Assembly (NCBI GenBank): GCA_037975125.1
Contig: CM075851.1
Location: 119,690,908 to 119,754,907 of the forward strand
Direction of reading: 5' to 3'
DNA length: 64,000 bases
DNA from: Latrodectus hesperus
Lineage: Eukaryota; Arthropoda; Arachnida; Araneae; Theridiidae
The notes beneath the pieces are model-generated. The model saw only the letters and a list, made by a program, of their open reading frames with translations. It ran no database searches and was not told the origin of the DNA. This document shows, piece by piece, positions 38,070-51,499 of this stretch; position 1 is the first letter of the stretch; each line of letters begins with the position of its first letter. The translations under genes were made by a program, and so were the position numbers.

Positions 38070-41000
38070 CTAAAAAATTATGATTTTATTTTTTTCAACT
38101 ATATTAGCGTAAGTGTAACATTTTCAAATCAATTTTACGAAATTGGTATTCTTTTTGGACAAATATTCATTATTTCATTTATAAAATTCTTTATGGAAGA
38201 AAATGATTTACTTAATCACAAAAACAAATAATCTAAACTGTCAGACTGTTGCCAGTAAAAAAGTAATTTCTTTAAAAGCATTTTAATCTTAAACGAAAAA
38301 TAACCTATTAATGATATGTTTTTATAAAAGAAACAATGCCATTTAGAAAAATCCATGTTATTCATTATAGAATGGGTAACTAGAGCTTTTAAAAAAATTA
38401 CATTGAATTAATTTTCCTCAATTAATTTAACTTACTTGAAAATATTTAATTATTCAGATAATACGTATTCTGTGGGAATCAGGTTTTAAAACTGGCATAT
38501 TTGGATATTGTCTAACATATTGTTATTGACAATTAAGGCTAAATATTATGACACAATATACGTTGTAATATTTAATATTCTTAACATGTATTTAACTAAA
38601 CACCGACAGATTAATTTGTTTGATTTAATATAGTATAATTTATTTTGTTCTCATCCAATCCAATTTTATCTCAATCATCAATTTGTTAAAATTTCCAAAA
38701 TGTTACATATGAAATATTAAATCAGCAAACTCACTACAAGGATTTATTAATACAAATTATCAGTTTCTTTATTAAAGATATTACGTCAAAAAAGACGTAC
38801 ATTTATTAAACTTATTAATCAACAATGAAAAGTTCATTTTACATGATACATTTTGTGATAATCACATTTCAAACTATCACACTGTAATATTTTAATGTTA
38901 TTTCTTATTTCAAATAATTAGCAATAATTAAGGTGTACAATAAGCAAATTTTAAAGAAAAATTTCTATAAATCAAAATGTTAAAAATATGTACTTGCTAA
39001 AATCTTGGTGAGACAATTTCTGGAAAATAGTTTTCAAATAACTAACTTATTTCGGCTTTTCCGTTTTCGATCAATTTGATTAGAAATTTTTATAAATTTA
39101 ATCAAATAATTTCATGAATACTAATATTTGGTGATAGCTCAGTTTATGTCCTGATTTTGAAATTTTTTAAATTTTATAAGTGTCTTGTTGAAATTTATCA
39201 ATTTTATAGTGATTACATAGTCAAGTTATAATAATTAGTTAAATCTATAATTATTAAGTAATATTTTGCCATAAGTTTCAAGCATTATTATAATGATGTT
39301 TTCATATTATAAACTATTTTTTTCCATGAAAAATATGTTTGAAAGTTTACAAATCTAAATAATTTTCGAAGAATAATAATTTTGCGAAACAATTGTACGA
39401 AAAAATAGAAAAGTTAAATGTGTTAAATTTGAACCTATTTTGTATAAATACTTGATATATGGTTGATACAATTTTTATAATGAATTATATGTACATTAAA
39501 TTTCCCTTTCTACACTAGTCCAATTAATGTATCTACTTCAATTTAGAAAAAAATTTGAGAATATGTGTACAGATATAATACTGCAGAAAATTTTGTTTAT
39601 TCTTATGTTATCTATTATTTGGAGAATTTTGTTAGTCATAAGTTGAAATAAATTATTTTAGAATATAACATAACTAATTAAAAATTGCAGCAACACAAAT
39701 TTCTGAGTACTGCCTAAATTTTACTCAACGTGACTATTAAAGGTTATAAAACTTGTATTAAGGATAAGTATCTAAATGTTCTAAAAGTCAGCTAAATTTA
39801 ATATAATACTGACAATTCTCATTAGAACTACTGTTTTAATTATATTTTAAAACATGAACTGCTAAGTTTGCAATTTAACTCAGGATTTGTTAATCTTTAT
39901 AAAACAAATAGTGAAGAATAAAGTGTTCAAAGATTCACAGGATGTGCAACATGTAATTATTTTTGACGGCAAATATTTGAATTTAATATAATATTTTGTT
40001 GTTTGAATGATCTTTATATACATGTTATAATATTATGCATACTAATTTTTAGAGATTGAGTATTAGTACATTCTTGAAATACACACAAATAAATATTTAA
40101 CGTTTTAAATTTATTACTTTCAATTTATATTTTCATTTCATGCATTTTTCTTAACGAATAATCATATAGAAGACAGATCAACTTTTGATTATGATGTTTA
40201 TAACGATGCGACTCAGAGTTTTGCTTAGAATTAAAGGATTATAATTACTTTTTGATTAAGAATAGAGTTTGTAAAAAAAAGTTGTTCTGGTAAAGAGCCA
40301 TTTTCTTAAATGCTTAAAATGCAATCATGAAATGAATGTAATGTAATTTTTATAAAAAAAATTTTTAGTCATGAAAAAATCTTAAAATAACTTCAAATAT
40401 TGTGCTATGTAATAATTAATTATTAGAAATAATAGGTATTAAGAATTAAAATTAGAAGATATTTATTTGGTAGTTTAAAAATCTTAAACTTTTTATAAGC
40501 AAATAACAATTTGTAATTTAAATTATAAAAGAAGGAACCTTAATTATTCATATTGAATGATATCATCTCATTAATATGTTAAATATTTTGGAAAAAATGA
40601 TGCTATAATTTATTTAATAATATAGGCTGAAGGAAGTTCTGTTAAATATATTATGAAATGAAATAATTATATATATTTATTATAATATATATAATAATAT
40701 ATAAATAATTTTTAGATTAATTGAACTTATATGTAAAATGTTTAAAAATTTTTAATCATATTTTCAAATAGCTTTTAAGATTTAATAATATAATTTAATG
40801 AAAAAAAATAAAATTTCAAGTTGCTACTTGAATTAGATCAAATATTCTATTACACTTCCATTACAGATTAGATATAAAACATTACGAGCACTAAATCAAT
40901 ATATACCTCTTAAATTCAACACAAGATGGCGGCACCATCATTTATAAAGTATATTTAAATTACTCATTATACACATTTTTCTTCAACCGCTTAACTTAAA

Positions 41001-41940
41001 CAAGAATTTTTAAGATGTCAAAATAAGAAAAAAATTACAAATTATATTTAAACATATGCATATTCATTTACATACCCCTTGTGACCAGAGAACCATTCAC
41101 TGGAATATTTCAAGGCAAATATGTTTGTCATCAAGAAAATTCGATTTCTATAATGAAAGCGGTTGACTAATCCAGAAAAAGGAAACAAATTTTAAGAACA
41201 ATATATTAAAAATTTTTTACTTGCTTAAATTTTAAAATTACTACACTTACATTTTTAATTTAGATTTAGACTTAATTTTAAAAAATGATGTATTTATTTA
41301 GTGGAAAACTACTGAGGATTATGTCTGAGGAAATGAAGTACTTTTTGGTAATGTTTTATTATATTTCTCAGAATCTCGGTCCAGAATGATGAAAATGATG
41401 AAAAATAAAGTTATTAATAAAAATAGATGGAAAAACAAATTTCTTCGTGCGAAAATATTACAAATTTAAATTTATGTAAGAAATTCGTGTCTTAAAAATT
41501 TCAAATTTTCACTTTAATTTTTTTAAACATGTGTTTCTTAACATATACACTGAGAGAAAAATTTGCATAAACTAAATTAGCATACGCTTCTTGAAACTTA
41601 AGAATGATCATAAAGAATTTGAAAAATAATTCTCATAATTGCTTTGGAAATCAAATGTTACACTTTGCTAAACCATATTTATCATTAAAATGCTGTGTTG
41701 TCGAAGTTCAGTTTTTAAAATGAAGTCTTAGTTAAAAATGAAATGGAACTTTTATTTTCTTCTTGCCACTAATATATTTCATGCCATATTGCAGAAAACG
41801 TAATTGCTTATTAAACGATTTTTATAGCACTGCAGCAGATTAATTTCCTGAAGAACTTCTCGTAGATAATTGGCACCATTCCCTCACTTCCAAATTAGAA
41901 AGAATCCAAAAAAGAAAGAACAAGACATCAAAAACCGTAT
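38070..41940. other. AT-rich stretch upstream of - strand gene
   Basis: No coding feature seen. It may contain the promoter and a 5' UTR exon of the - strand gene. The only striking site is the YY1-like motif at 40923-40933, listed separately. Confidence 0.45.
40923..40933 (+). promoter_or_regulatory. YY1-type motif
   Basis: aagatggcggc, a perfect match to the core of the YY1 / Pho promoter motif, in otherwise very AT-rich DNA. Read on the - strand, ttgtgttgaatttaagag followed by gtatat downstream could be a 5' UTR exon end with donor at about 40909. That would place a promoter for the - strand gene here. The exon is inferred only. Confidence 0.3.
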
Positions 41941-42003
41941 TCAACCAACGGCTACATAAAAAATGCATATCATACATCTCATCATTTTATAAATGGTTGG
42001 ATT

Positions 42004-42385
<382 letters not shown>

Positions 42386-43222
42386 TATTTCAATATATTT
42401 GCACATTCGTGTGAAGTATTTAAGTGTAAAGGATATTTTTAAGAAAGCGTTTCTTTTAGATAAAATGTTACCGTATAGTACAAATAGGAGATGTGATTCC
42501 TAGAAGAATATCCAGTTTTTAAATTAAATCAATGGCATACATAAAAGAAGTGAAGAGCTTTAGAAAATTGTGTGTGAATGCTTTGTTCAAATTGTATTCG
42601 CTTAGCAATATATTTTATTCTCTAAATTTTTGAAGAAAACGTATGCCAGTATATGATAACGATCCAGATTTTAATATAACAATAATTTAGTAAAGCTTTT
42701 GAGATTTGAAGTTAAATAATTAGTTGAAAATAAATTAGAGAAGCAGAAAAATATAAGTGAAAAACAATTCTCGACGATCACATATTTTTATGTGTTGGAG
42801 AATATACATATAATAAAAATAAATTCGAAAAAGAGACTCAAAAAGTTGCATAAGAACTTCTACATTCTGCGTTTAACATTTTCTTTTCTTTAGAATCCAT
42901 TTTACAACTTTGAAATTACACTTTTTGTTACTCCAGCAACATCTATTACATGTTTTTGCATCCATTAGAATTCAAGTATTCTGAAAATAACCAATCGATT
43001 CCAGTAAGTTTCTTTAATGTAACACCTTTTTCTTTTGAGAGATAACAATTTTTATTGGTTTCTGATGTCTTAAAAATTATTTGGATATGAAAAAAAATTT
43101 TACGATGCTTTAAATTATGGATGATTTACTTGGGTTAATGGGAAAAATCTGTACGTAATTTGTATAAATCTTGTTATCCCCAATGTTTTTAAACAATACA
43201 TGTTATTTTAACAGACATACTA

Positions 43223-43528
43223 TGTTTGGATTTTCTAATAAAATTCCAATTTGCTAAATCGAAATTCCAACTTTTACTAATCATGTTTATCAATTCAGGT
43301 TAATAATAAATTCAAATTCTAAATAAGCTTACCTTGAGCAGGTTTTTAATTTCTTTATTAACATAAGACATACTTAAACAGGACAAGACATGGAAAAAGA
43401 TAACAAGACATTGAACAAATAACAAGACATGGAACAAAATAAACATCTACATTTTTCTTGGGCGCCGAATCTTATTTGTAATAAAAATATTCGTGCAGTG
43501 CGCCCTCTATCGACATATAGTTGCAACA
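43223..43528 (-). repeat. 3' LTR of BEL/Pao element
   Basis: On the - strand it starts TGTTGCAAC and ends CCAAACA. It includes three tandem copies of an approximately 19-20 bp unit containing acaagacat (43383-43441) and an AATAAA signal downstream of them in the sense direction. Confidence 0.95.
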
Positions 43529-43540
43529 TCCTCCCCCCCC
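43529..43540 (-). other. Polypurine tract of BEL/Pao element
   Basis: On the - strand ggggggggagga lies immediately 5' of the 3' LTR, the expected place for plus-strand DNA priming. Confidence 0.85.
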
Positions 43541-43912
43541 GATGAACTTCAAAAGTTCATCAAGAGTAGAGTCTAAATTAATACTAAGTTAATTCACAGA
43601 TTTTCAAAACAATAAGACCAATACTTAAGAATAATCATATAATAATACCATGTTCTAGTGATAATAACATATGCCTTTGTAACAACATAATAATGTAAAA
43701 ATTAATATATTTATTAGCTTTACATATTAATTTCTAAAGTTAATTTCAATATCAAAAATCAAACCTAAATAAAGATACATACATACATACATACATATAC
43801 TGTTTACAGTAATTATAAAGCTACTCATTATTTCAGCAGCAATTCTACTACAATTCTGTAAAAGAAAAAGAAAATATAAAGTTAAACAATGTTACTAAAT
43901 GTATCATAAAGT

Positions 43913-44338
43913 TCAATTTTCATAAAGTTCGATTGGATACAGCAACTGAATTGGACGTTTCAAATGAGTCCCAGACGGAAGTCTCACTGTACAGGATCGT
44001 GTCTTTCCATCTCTGCCAATATGAACGTCTGTGACGATACCACACTTCCACATAAGCTTTGGCACTTTATTCTCGTGAATTAGAACAATTGAGTCCTTCT
44101 TTATTAAATTAGGATTTTTCTTTCTCAAGGTGGATTGATGAGCAGACCTTAATTCCAAAAGATAGGATTTCTTCCATCTGTTCCAAAAGGTAGTCACTAT
44201 TTTTTGTTGATGCTTATATTTTCTGCTGAGAACATCTTTCGTTGAAAGGGGTAGTACGGATTGTCCAGGAAGAGACAATATTCGTCTACCTATCAGGAAG
44301 TGAGCAGGCGTGAGAATCACTGACTCATTTTCTTCATC
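43913..44338 (-). pseudogene. BEL/Pao pol C-terminal domain (DUF5641-like)
   Basis: LTPAHFLIGRRILSLP followed by a basic region and KCGIVTDVHIGRDGKTRSC, the standard tail of BEL/Pao integrases. It is in a different phase from the integrase before it; the frame shifts near 44335 around the NSRL segment. The stop is at 43913. Confidence 0.85.
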
Positions 44339-45612
44339 TATATAAGTCTAGAGTTCAAAATGGCTTCAACTTCTACGACCATGGTTTCAAGCTCCAAATA
44401 ATTTAGAGATGTTTTTCCTAAGATTTTCTTGAGGGAGGTCTTCACAGAGCGAACAAGTCTCTCCCAAAATCCTCCCCACCAAGCTGCCTTTTCTACGATG
44501 TTTTTCCAAGTTATTCTTCGTTCACTAAAATAATTTCGGCATTCTTCTTTGCTTAAAATTTCATTTAAAGGATTAAAATCTCTTTTCACTTTAATGAAAG
44601 TTTTCGCATTATCTGAATATATTGTTTTACATAGTCCTCGACGGGATATAAATTTTTTAAATGCTCTCAAGAATGACGGAACTGACATATCAGTTGTCAG
44701 CTCTAAATGTATAGCACGTGTTACTGCGCAAGTAAATAGCAAAATATATGATTTCTTCGTTTCTGAATTTTCGAATATGTACAGAGGACCTAAATAATCT
44801 AATCCAGTTATTTCGAATGGAAATGCTTCCCTCACACGATCTGGGGGTAAACAAGACATCTCTTCAGTAGCAGGCTTCGCTCTGAATTTCCTACATAAAT
44901 TGCACTTGAATATTAAAGATTTTACTCTTTGCCTGCCTATAGGGATGAAAAACCTTTCTCTCATTTCTGATAGTGTCTCTGATAATCCAGCGTGCCCAGT
45001 GTTTTCGTGACATCTGCGAATAATTAATTCAGTGAACTCGTCCTTACCAGGCAGCAACAAAGGATGTTTTTGTTCATAACTCAAGTCTGAAAATTGTAAT
45101 CGCCCACCTATTCTAATCAATCCATTAATATCAAGAAATGGTTTGTACAAGGCTATTTTTGAAGAAACTGGTAACTTTTGGTTAGAATTTAAACTTTTTA
45201 TTTCTGTAGAAAATTCTTTCTCTCGAGTTCTTTTAATCCAGTAAATTTCGGAATCATTCAACTCTTCAGCTGACAGTGGTCCTTTTTTATTCCCTTTATT
45301 TTTCAAGTTAAAAATAAATCTTTTGATCCACGCAGTAACTCTAAGTAATTTTGTAAAATTATTAATTTTACATATCTCCAATAAGTCCTTAGTATTTGAC
45401 TCAATACAAATAGCTTGTAAAATTATGCATTTTTTCTTTTCCTCTTCAGCTATCTTCATTTCTGGGTCTGGATATGCTATAGGCCAATGGTTACGTTCCT
45501 CAGAAAGCCAATAAGGTCCATTGAACCATGCTCGATTTTCTTTCAACCTTAAAGAATTTTCACTTCTCGTTAAAACATCAGCAGGATTTTCTTCCCTGGA
45601 CAGTAGTTCCAT
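44338..45612 (-). pseudogene. BEL/Pao integrase region
   Basis: Starts inside the RNase H end (SREENPADVLTR). Further on come a zinc-binding HHCC motif (CHENTGHAG...CNLC), the catalytic core with Asp in GLDYLGPLYIF, Asp in YSDNAKTFI and Glu in GFWERLVRSVK. Catalytic residues are present. Joined to the preceding domain only through a frameshift near 45595. Confidence 0.9.
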
Positions 45613-47345
45613 GATGAGGGATCAGTGATGCCTTGAATTTCAATTATTCGGTTGCAAACAAATGGTTTCCACCTTTTAGCATCTCCTTTCACCCAATGAA
45701 GTACTATCGCAGAATCAGTCCAATAAAGGCAGTTATTTACTTCCAAATTAATTTTATGTAAGATATATTTCATTAACCTACAACCTATTACAGCACCCAT
45801 TAACTCTAAACGTGGAAGAGTCATCTTTCTCAAGGGAACAACTCTAGATTTTGATGAAACAAATGTAGTTTTTATTTCATTATTCTCAATAAACCTAATA
45901 TAAACGACAGCACCATAAGCTTTAATACTACTATCGCTGAAACAATGCAATTGAATGTCAGATATCCCCTTAATGCTGTTACTTTTAAAGTAATGCCTTT
46001 CGATTTGAATTTCCTTTAAATTAATTAAGTCTTCACACCACCTTTTAAATCTTTTTTGAATGTCTGATGGTAATGGTTTGTCCCACTCATATCCAGTAAT
46101 CCAGCATTCCTGAACAAGGATTTTACACGTAACAGTAAATGGATTAATAAATCCTATAGGATCGTAGAGTTTACCAATTACTTTCAATATGAATCTCTTT
46201 GTAATTTCTTCATCTGGATTCAGTATGGTAACCTCTGGTACTGGAATCTTTAATGTATCTTTTCTACTATCCCAATAATATCCTAAGACCTTGCCACAAT
46301 CTGTTAATTGCGTTAGACTAGGGTTTTCTTCTTCGTCCCATTTCTGCTGTAAGGAAACACAGTTTGTTTTCCATTTTCTCATGTTAAAACTAGCCTTTTG
46401 CAAAACCCTTTTCATGTCTTGTTTAATTTCTATGGCTTCTTTTTCACTGTCTGCACCACTTATTAAATCATCAACATACATACAATTTTCAATCAAATCA
46501 CTAACAACTGGATAATTATCTCTGAAACTTTCAGCATGATGCTTAAGTGTAGCTGCTAACAAAAATGGGCTGCAAGTTGCTCCAAAAATAACTCGAGTCA
46601 TTCTGAGAACTTTATATTCTTTTTCTAATTCCCCGTTTAACCAAAGAAATCGAACTGCATCTCGATCTTCAGGTGAAAGTAAGATCTGCAAAAACGCTTC
46701 TTCAATGTCTGCTGTAAACGCAATTCTATGTTGTCGAAAGTTAATTAATATTCCTAATAATTCTGGATTAAGATTTGGTCCAGCATCTAAGCATTCATTT
46801 AATGAAAGGGAATTTGTGGCATGAGCATAGGCATCAAATACCACACGGAGTTTTGTTGTAACCTTATCTTCTCTAAGTATTCCTTGATGTGGGAGATAAA
46901 ATGATATTTTCTTGGGATTATCAGAAACTTCTTCTGCTATTCCTCTTTCAAGGTAACCATCGATAATTGTTTGATATCTTTTGAAGAATTCTGGATTTTT
47001 CTTAAATTTCTTAGTTAAACTATTTAGTCTGTTAAAAGCTATTTCATAGTTGTCTTTCAACCCCTCAACCTTTTCGTTAAAGGGTAGTTTAACTTGATAA
47101 CGGTTATCTTTTAAACTAATGGATTTTTTAAACTGATTTAAATTTTCGTTTTCCTTATCAGTATTATTACTTTCGCTTTTAATTCCAATTGACTCAATCT
47201 CCCAAAATTTACGCAATATCATGTTAGATTCAACATCTAGATTGCTTCCTATTGTATGAACAGCTACTTTCATAACGTTAGCAGATTGCTGTGTGATCAT
47301 CCTATTTGATGTAGCAATTGAACCATTAATCGTCCAGCCGAACAT
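45570..47345 (-). pseudogene. BEL/Pao reverse transcriptase and RNase H
   Basis: 591 open codons. A FGWTINGSIA start is typical after the protease. The polymerase has FTADIEEAFLQI (first Asp) and YVDD at 46467-46478. RNase H includes HCFSDSS, LPRLELMGA and WTDSAIVLHWV. It is separated from the protease by a single TAA codon (47349-47351) in the same frame. Confidence 0.95.
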
Positions 47346-47348
47346 TGT

Positions 47349-47930
47349 TTAACATGCAACTAAAGTTCCTGACAATCTACTAACTTTACCAGTCACAATT
47401 TTCCAGTAATAATCACTGCCTATTAACAGAGAAAGCTGTAAATGCCGTTCATTGAAGCTTTGATCCGCTATTTTTATTCTGTTTTTCTTACACTGTATAA
47501 TTATATCTCTTGCAGGTGCACTTATATGAGCATTGCTAATATTCGGTGTTTCTAAAGCTTCGATAACTAAATGTTTTCGCATAAAGGGACAATTTATTTC
47601 AACTCTCACTTTATTTCTTTTTTCTATAACTGGTTCAGTAGAACCAAACGTATAAATTTTTAACTCTTCTTGTCCTACTATTTTTAAATTTAACTCTTTA
47701 GAAACCCGCTCAAGGATAAAAGATCGGCAACTACCATTATCTATCAAACATCGAAATTTCTTATTTCTATTATTTCCTACAATATTTACAGTTGCGGTTT
47801 GCAAATAAACATTATCAATTTTGTCCTCTTCTGAAACAGAAGTGACAGCAGTATCCGATTTCACATCAATTTTATTAATATATTCATGTAATAAACTATT
47901 ATGTTTCCCCTTACAACTATTACACTGCAT
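47349..47930 (-). pseudogene. BEL/Pao protease region (DUF1758-like)
   Basis: A Cys-rich end (CNSCKGKHNSLLHE) is followed by a retropepsin-like segment with LIDNGSCRSF. The active site usually reads D-S/T-G; here it is D-N-G, a possible loss of function. The upstream knuckles CEFC and CFLCFKRNHTAYNC lie in the same frame before 47930. Confidence 0.85.
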
Positions 47931-48115
47931 TTTCGAAAAACAGTTATACGCAGTGTGGTTTCGTTTAAAACATAAAAAACATTTCCCATTCTGTTTTAAG
48001 GCGTTTTTCCTCTCGAGAATAGACTTAAGACATTCTTTACTACTATGTTTATTTGGAGTGTCACTCTCGCAAAATTCGCATTCCCCCTCCTTTTCTGTGG
48101 TTCCGACATTTAACG

Positions 48116-49168
48116 CTAGCGCAGTCGCATTTTGTTTGTATTTTTGTGTGGGTGAAAAGAATTATGACCTTTCGCTGCGAAATACTTCGGGTATCCCTTT
48201 GAGTGCGACTGGTCTTTCACTTCATTCGTATCACGAAATAAAATTGTTTTTTCCCTATTTTCGATTTCATTTCTTAAAAATTCTAAAAGTTTTAAGCAAT
48301 CCCAATCATCATTTTTATTATATCTATTGTATTCTAAAACTATATTTTCCGGCAACAATTTTAATATGATAGGAAATAACAGGCTACCATAATTATTCAA
48401 TTGTATTCCAGCGGCTTCAAGTGAGCGAACTTGAACATAACATGTATCGCACAGCTGACGTAATTCTTTCAACTGGCCGCATGATTTTACAGGATGCATA
48501 TTTAACAACACATTTATATGAGCTCTAACAATGATATCTTTTTGCCCATATCTTTTCTTTAGTAACTCTACAGCAGTACAATAATTATTTTCTGTTAAAG
48601 TCAAACCCTGAATCAAAACCAAAGCTTCACCTTTCAAAAACGATTTTAAGTAGCTAAATTTATCCGTATTTGACAAATTCTTATTTTCATGTATCGATCC
48701 CTCAAACTGACTCCAAAATTCTTGCCAATTTTCGTATTTACCATAAAATGGTTCTATAGTTAATTTTGGTAGTCTTACATTAATTTCGTTTTTCGATGTT
48801 ACGGGTACATTAGCTACTCCTAATAGTTTCGGTTCCGATTTCAAATAAGTGTTTATTTTCGATTTAGTAGAAATTACCTTTTCTCTAATTTCCTGACTTG
48901 AAATAATTTCCGATTCTAGCAGATCTAAATCATTGATATAATTTTCAATTTCTAAGTCTAATTCATAAATTAGCTCTGACTTTTCGCATAATTGCTGTAA
49001 AAGTTCATTTAGAGTTGCTTTATCAATTATTTCTAATTCCAGCTGTTCATTAACCTTATTTAATGTTCTTGTTAACAAACCTCTAATTGTTGAGCGTTTT
49101 CTTTTCAATTTATCAAGATTCAAAGCAACCGCTGTTTCGTTCGAATCGACCGACATATTTAATTTCAA
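48116..49168 (-). pseudogene. BEL/Pao gag (DUF1759-like)
   Basis: 350 codons. An N-terminal coiled-coil-like region (about residues 15-110) is followed by the DUF1759 core with VRLPKLTIEPFYGKYENW and FLKGEALVLIQGL. The frame is lost in an A-run near 48145; one base would restore continuity to the zinc knuckles. Start ATG is at 49168. Confidence 0.9.
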
Positions 49169-49305
49169 ATATATTGTGCAAACAATGAAATAATTAAATA
49201 TGTTTTCATGTAAGACAAAACAATAATGAAATCAAATACTGCTGTATTCTGTTATTTACATTAAATACAAAATAAAAATCATAATCTAAATTCTAAAGGC
49301 TAGTT

Positions 49306-49323
49306 TCCCGGGTTTCGGCACCA
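49306..49323 (-). other. Primer-binding site of BEL/Pao element
   Basis: On the - strand tggtgccgaaacccggga begins immediately after the 5' LTR, complementary to a tRNA 3' end with CCA. I did not assign the tRNA species. Confidence 0.8.
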
Positions 49324-49629
49324 TGTTTGGTTTTTCTAATAAAATTCCAATTTGCTAAATCGAAATTCCAACTTTTACTAATCATGTTTATCAATTCAGG
49401 TTAATAATAAATTCAAATTCTAAATAAGCTTACCTTGAGCAGGTTTTTAATTTCTTTATTAACATAAGACATACTTAAACAGGACAAGACATGGAAAAAG
49501 ATAACAAGACATTGAACAAATAACAAGACATGGAACAAAATAAACATCTACATTTTTCTTGGGCGCCGAATCTTATTTGTAATAAAAATATTCGTGCAGT
49601 GCGCCCTCTATCGACATATAGTTGCAACA
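49324..49629 (-). repeat. 5' LTR of BEL/Pao element
   Basis: 306 bp, one visible difference from the 3' LTR. Carries the same triple repeat (49484-49542) and AATAAA. A donor-like caaggtaagc occurs downstream of AATAAA in the sense direction. Confidence 0.95.
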
Positions 49630-49639
49630 TACTATGAGA

Positions 49640-50600
49640 ATAATACAAAATACAGAATTCTCATGTATGCATTTTATGAAAATTGTTCTTTCATTTCAGA
49701 TCTCTTTTTTCTTAGCTTCTTTCTTTATTTCCCTAAAAAGACTACTGAGACTCAACAGTTTTTAAAAATGTTTAAAAAGTGTATATTTAACTCTTTTTTG
49801 TATAGCTTCAAAATTATTTTATTCTTCGTAAGGAAAACCATTAATAAAAATGAAAGCCATTAAAATTTTAAAACTAATCTTAATAACTCTGTTTTAATTA
49901 AATCAGATAAAATTCGATGATATAAAATTATAACAATTGTATAAAAGTTCATGTGTGTTTATTTAAATTACTTAACAGTAAGTTAACGTTAATAAAAGTT
50001 CATTGTTTTTTAGCTTCCTATTGGAAGCAATCAATAATTCAGCTTGCAATTATCCAATTTGAGAATTATACTTAAAATTCTTAAAAGAATCATTAAAAAA
50101 TTATGATTAATAAACTTTTGATAAGTGAAATTATTACACGGAAAGATTTTCCTTCCTTTACAGAAGAGAACATTGAAGCAAAACGTTTTACATCGATCAT
50201 TTGCTTGATAATTGTTTTGAAAAAAAGCATTGATATTCCATGATTTTGTTATTCATCAAAATAATTTCAATAATCCCTTTTAATACACGAATTTTCATGT
50301 CATGTAATATGCAATTTTTCATTACTTCATAAGCCTAACTCATTTTATTAAAAAATAAAGAGTAAGAAAGCCCTATTTTAGACAAACTTATTTAAGCAAA
50401 TTAAAATTGAAATTACGATTAAATTTTTTTTAAAAAAAAGAAAAACTTAAATGTGCTCTTTAATAGCATTAAAAATCCTTCATCAAACATTGATTGTTTG
50501 CTTAAATGCTTTTAATTTTTTAATACGATAAAGAAATTTCCTTTAAATAGTAAAATGCTTAAGTAAACTAGTGTAAAATATGTTATTTTTAAAATATAAA
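49640..50600. other. AT-rich stretch, nothing assigned
   Basis: No gene or repeat recognised. Confidence 0.5.
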
Positions 50601-50619
50601 TGTGTAGAAGATTAGCTGC

Positions 50620-51432
50620 AGTGCAAGATATATACCAGTAGGATGGCACAGAGTCTACCAATCAAGTAGTTGTATGCTATTCCTGGTGACAAGCAGCTTT
50701 GTGTTATCAGCCAAGAGCAATACACCCTTCAGATTAACCAGTGCTGAATCATTCTTTTGCAATGCTTGTTGCACACGTCCCAACTGCTGTGAATGCAGGT
50801 CCGCACTGACGATTTAGCCTGTTGGTAGCAGAACCATTTGACGACTTATCCACCAGACACAAAGCATAATCTTGCGTGGGTGCATAGGTGGTCTAGCACT
50901 GTGCGGAACAGTATCTTATGGCGGCAACCAATGCTTAGAACGTCTGGAAGTGTCATACAAGACCCATTTTTTGTCACTTGTCAGCACTCAATTGAATATG
51001 GATCCGCTACGGTGGAGGAGAAAACAACGATAAACAGGCTGCCGCTCGTTGCTTATGGACCTCCAATATCATCTGAGGAGCAACCCACTTGCTGTGCCAG
51101 TACGTCTGACCTAAGCGGTGCACATGAAGTTTAACCATTTTACCAGAAACGTTAAGCTGTCTGGCAAGCTCACCACACTTTTGACTAGTGTCCTCTTCAA
51201 CGGTCACCTGTAAGGCTTCGTCATACAAGACCTGTGGTTGTCCACTGCTACCTTCATCACAGAGAAACAAATCTCCTAACCTGAATTTGTGAAACCACCG
51301 CCATATCGCTTGTTCATTCACAGCACTATCCCCAAACTATTGACATATTCGGTGGCTTGATACAGCAGTTGATAAGCCCACTTTGAACTTGTAAAACAAG
51401 CAACACCGTACGATCTCCTTCGACACGTCCAT
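50620..51432 (-). pseudogene. Mariner transposase, truncated
   Basis: On the - strand ATG at 51432 opens MDVSKEIVRCCLFYKFKVG. Then VNEQAIWRWFHKFRLGDLFL carries the helix-turn-helix and VEEDTSQKCGELARQLNVSG the second DNA-binding repeat. Further, frame-broken pieces fit DEKWVLYD, KHWLPP, HPRK and the LLLHDNARPHVARNT region, ending near LCHP at about 50630. Stops and frameshifts are frequent, and the last part with the third catalytic Asp is missing. Confidence 0.8.
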
Positions 51433-51499
51433 TTCTCTTCGCTACTGTAAGAGTTACGATTGATGAATGTGAATGGTGCACCAGCTTTTATAACGACTG

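Larger units (their letters stand above)
43223..49629 (-). mobile_element. BEL/Pao LTR retrotransposon, complete
   Basis: 6.4-kb element between a 5-bp target duplication tacta (43218-43222 and 49630-49634). The 306-bp LTRs (43223-43528 and 49324-49629) differ at a single position on reading (43230 versus 49331). On the - strand the primer-binding site follows the 5' LTR and a G-rich polypurine tract precedes the 3' LTR. Order is gag, protease, reverse transcriptase/RNase H, integrase, C-terminal domain, as in BEL/Pao. The coding frame is broken by one stop and three frameshifts, so this copy is not autonomous. Confidence 0.95.

Noticed and set aside
47821..48369. 182-codon + strand frame
   Set aside because: Antisense shadow of BEL/Pao gag-protease.
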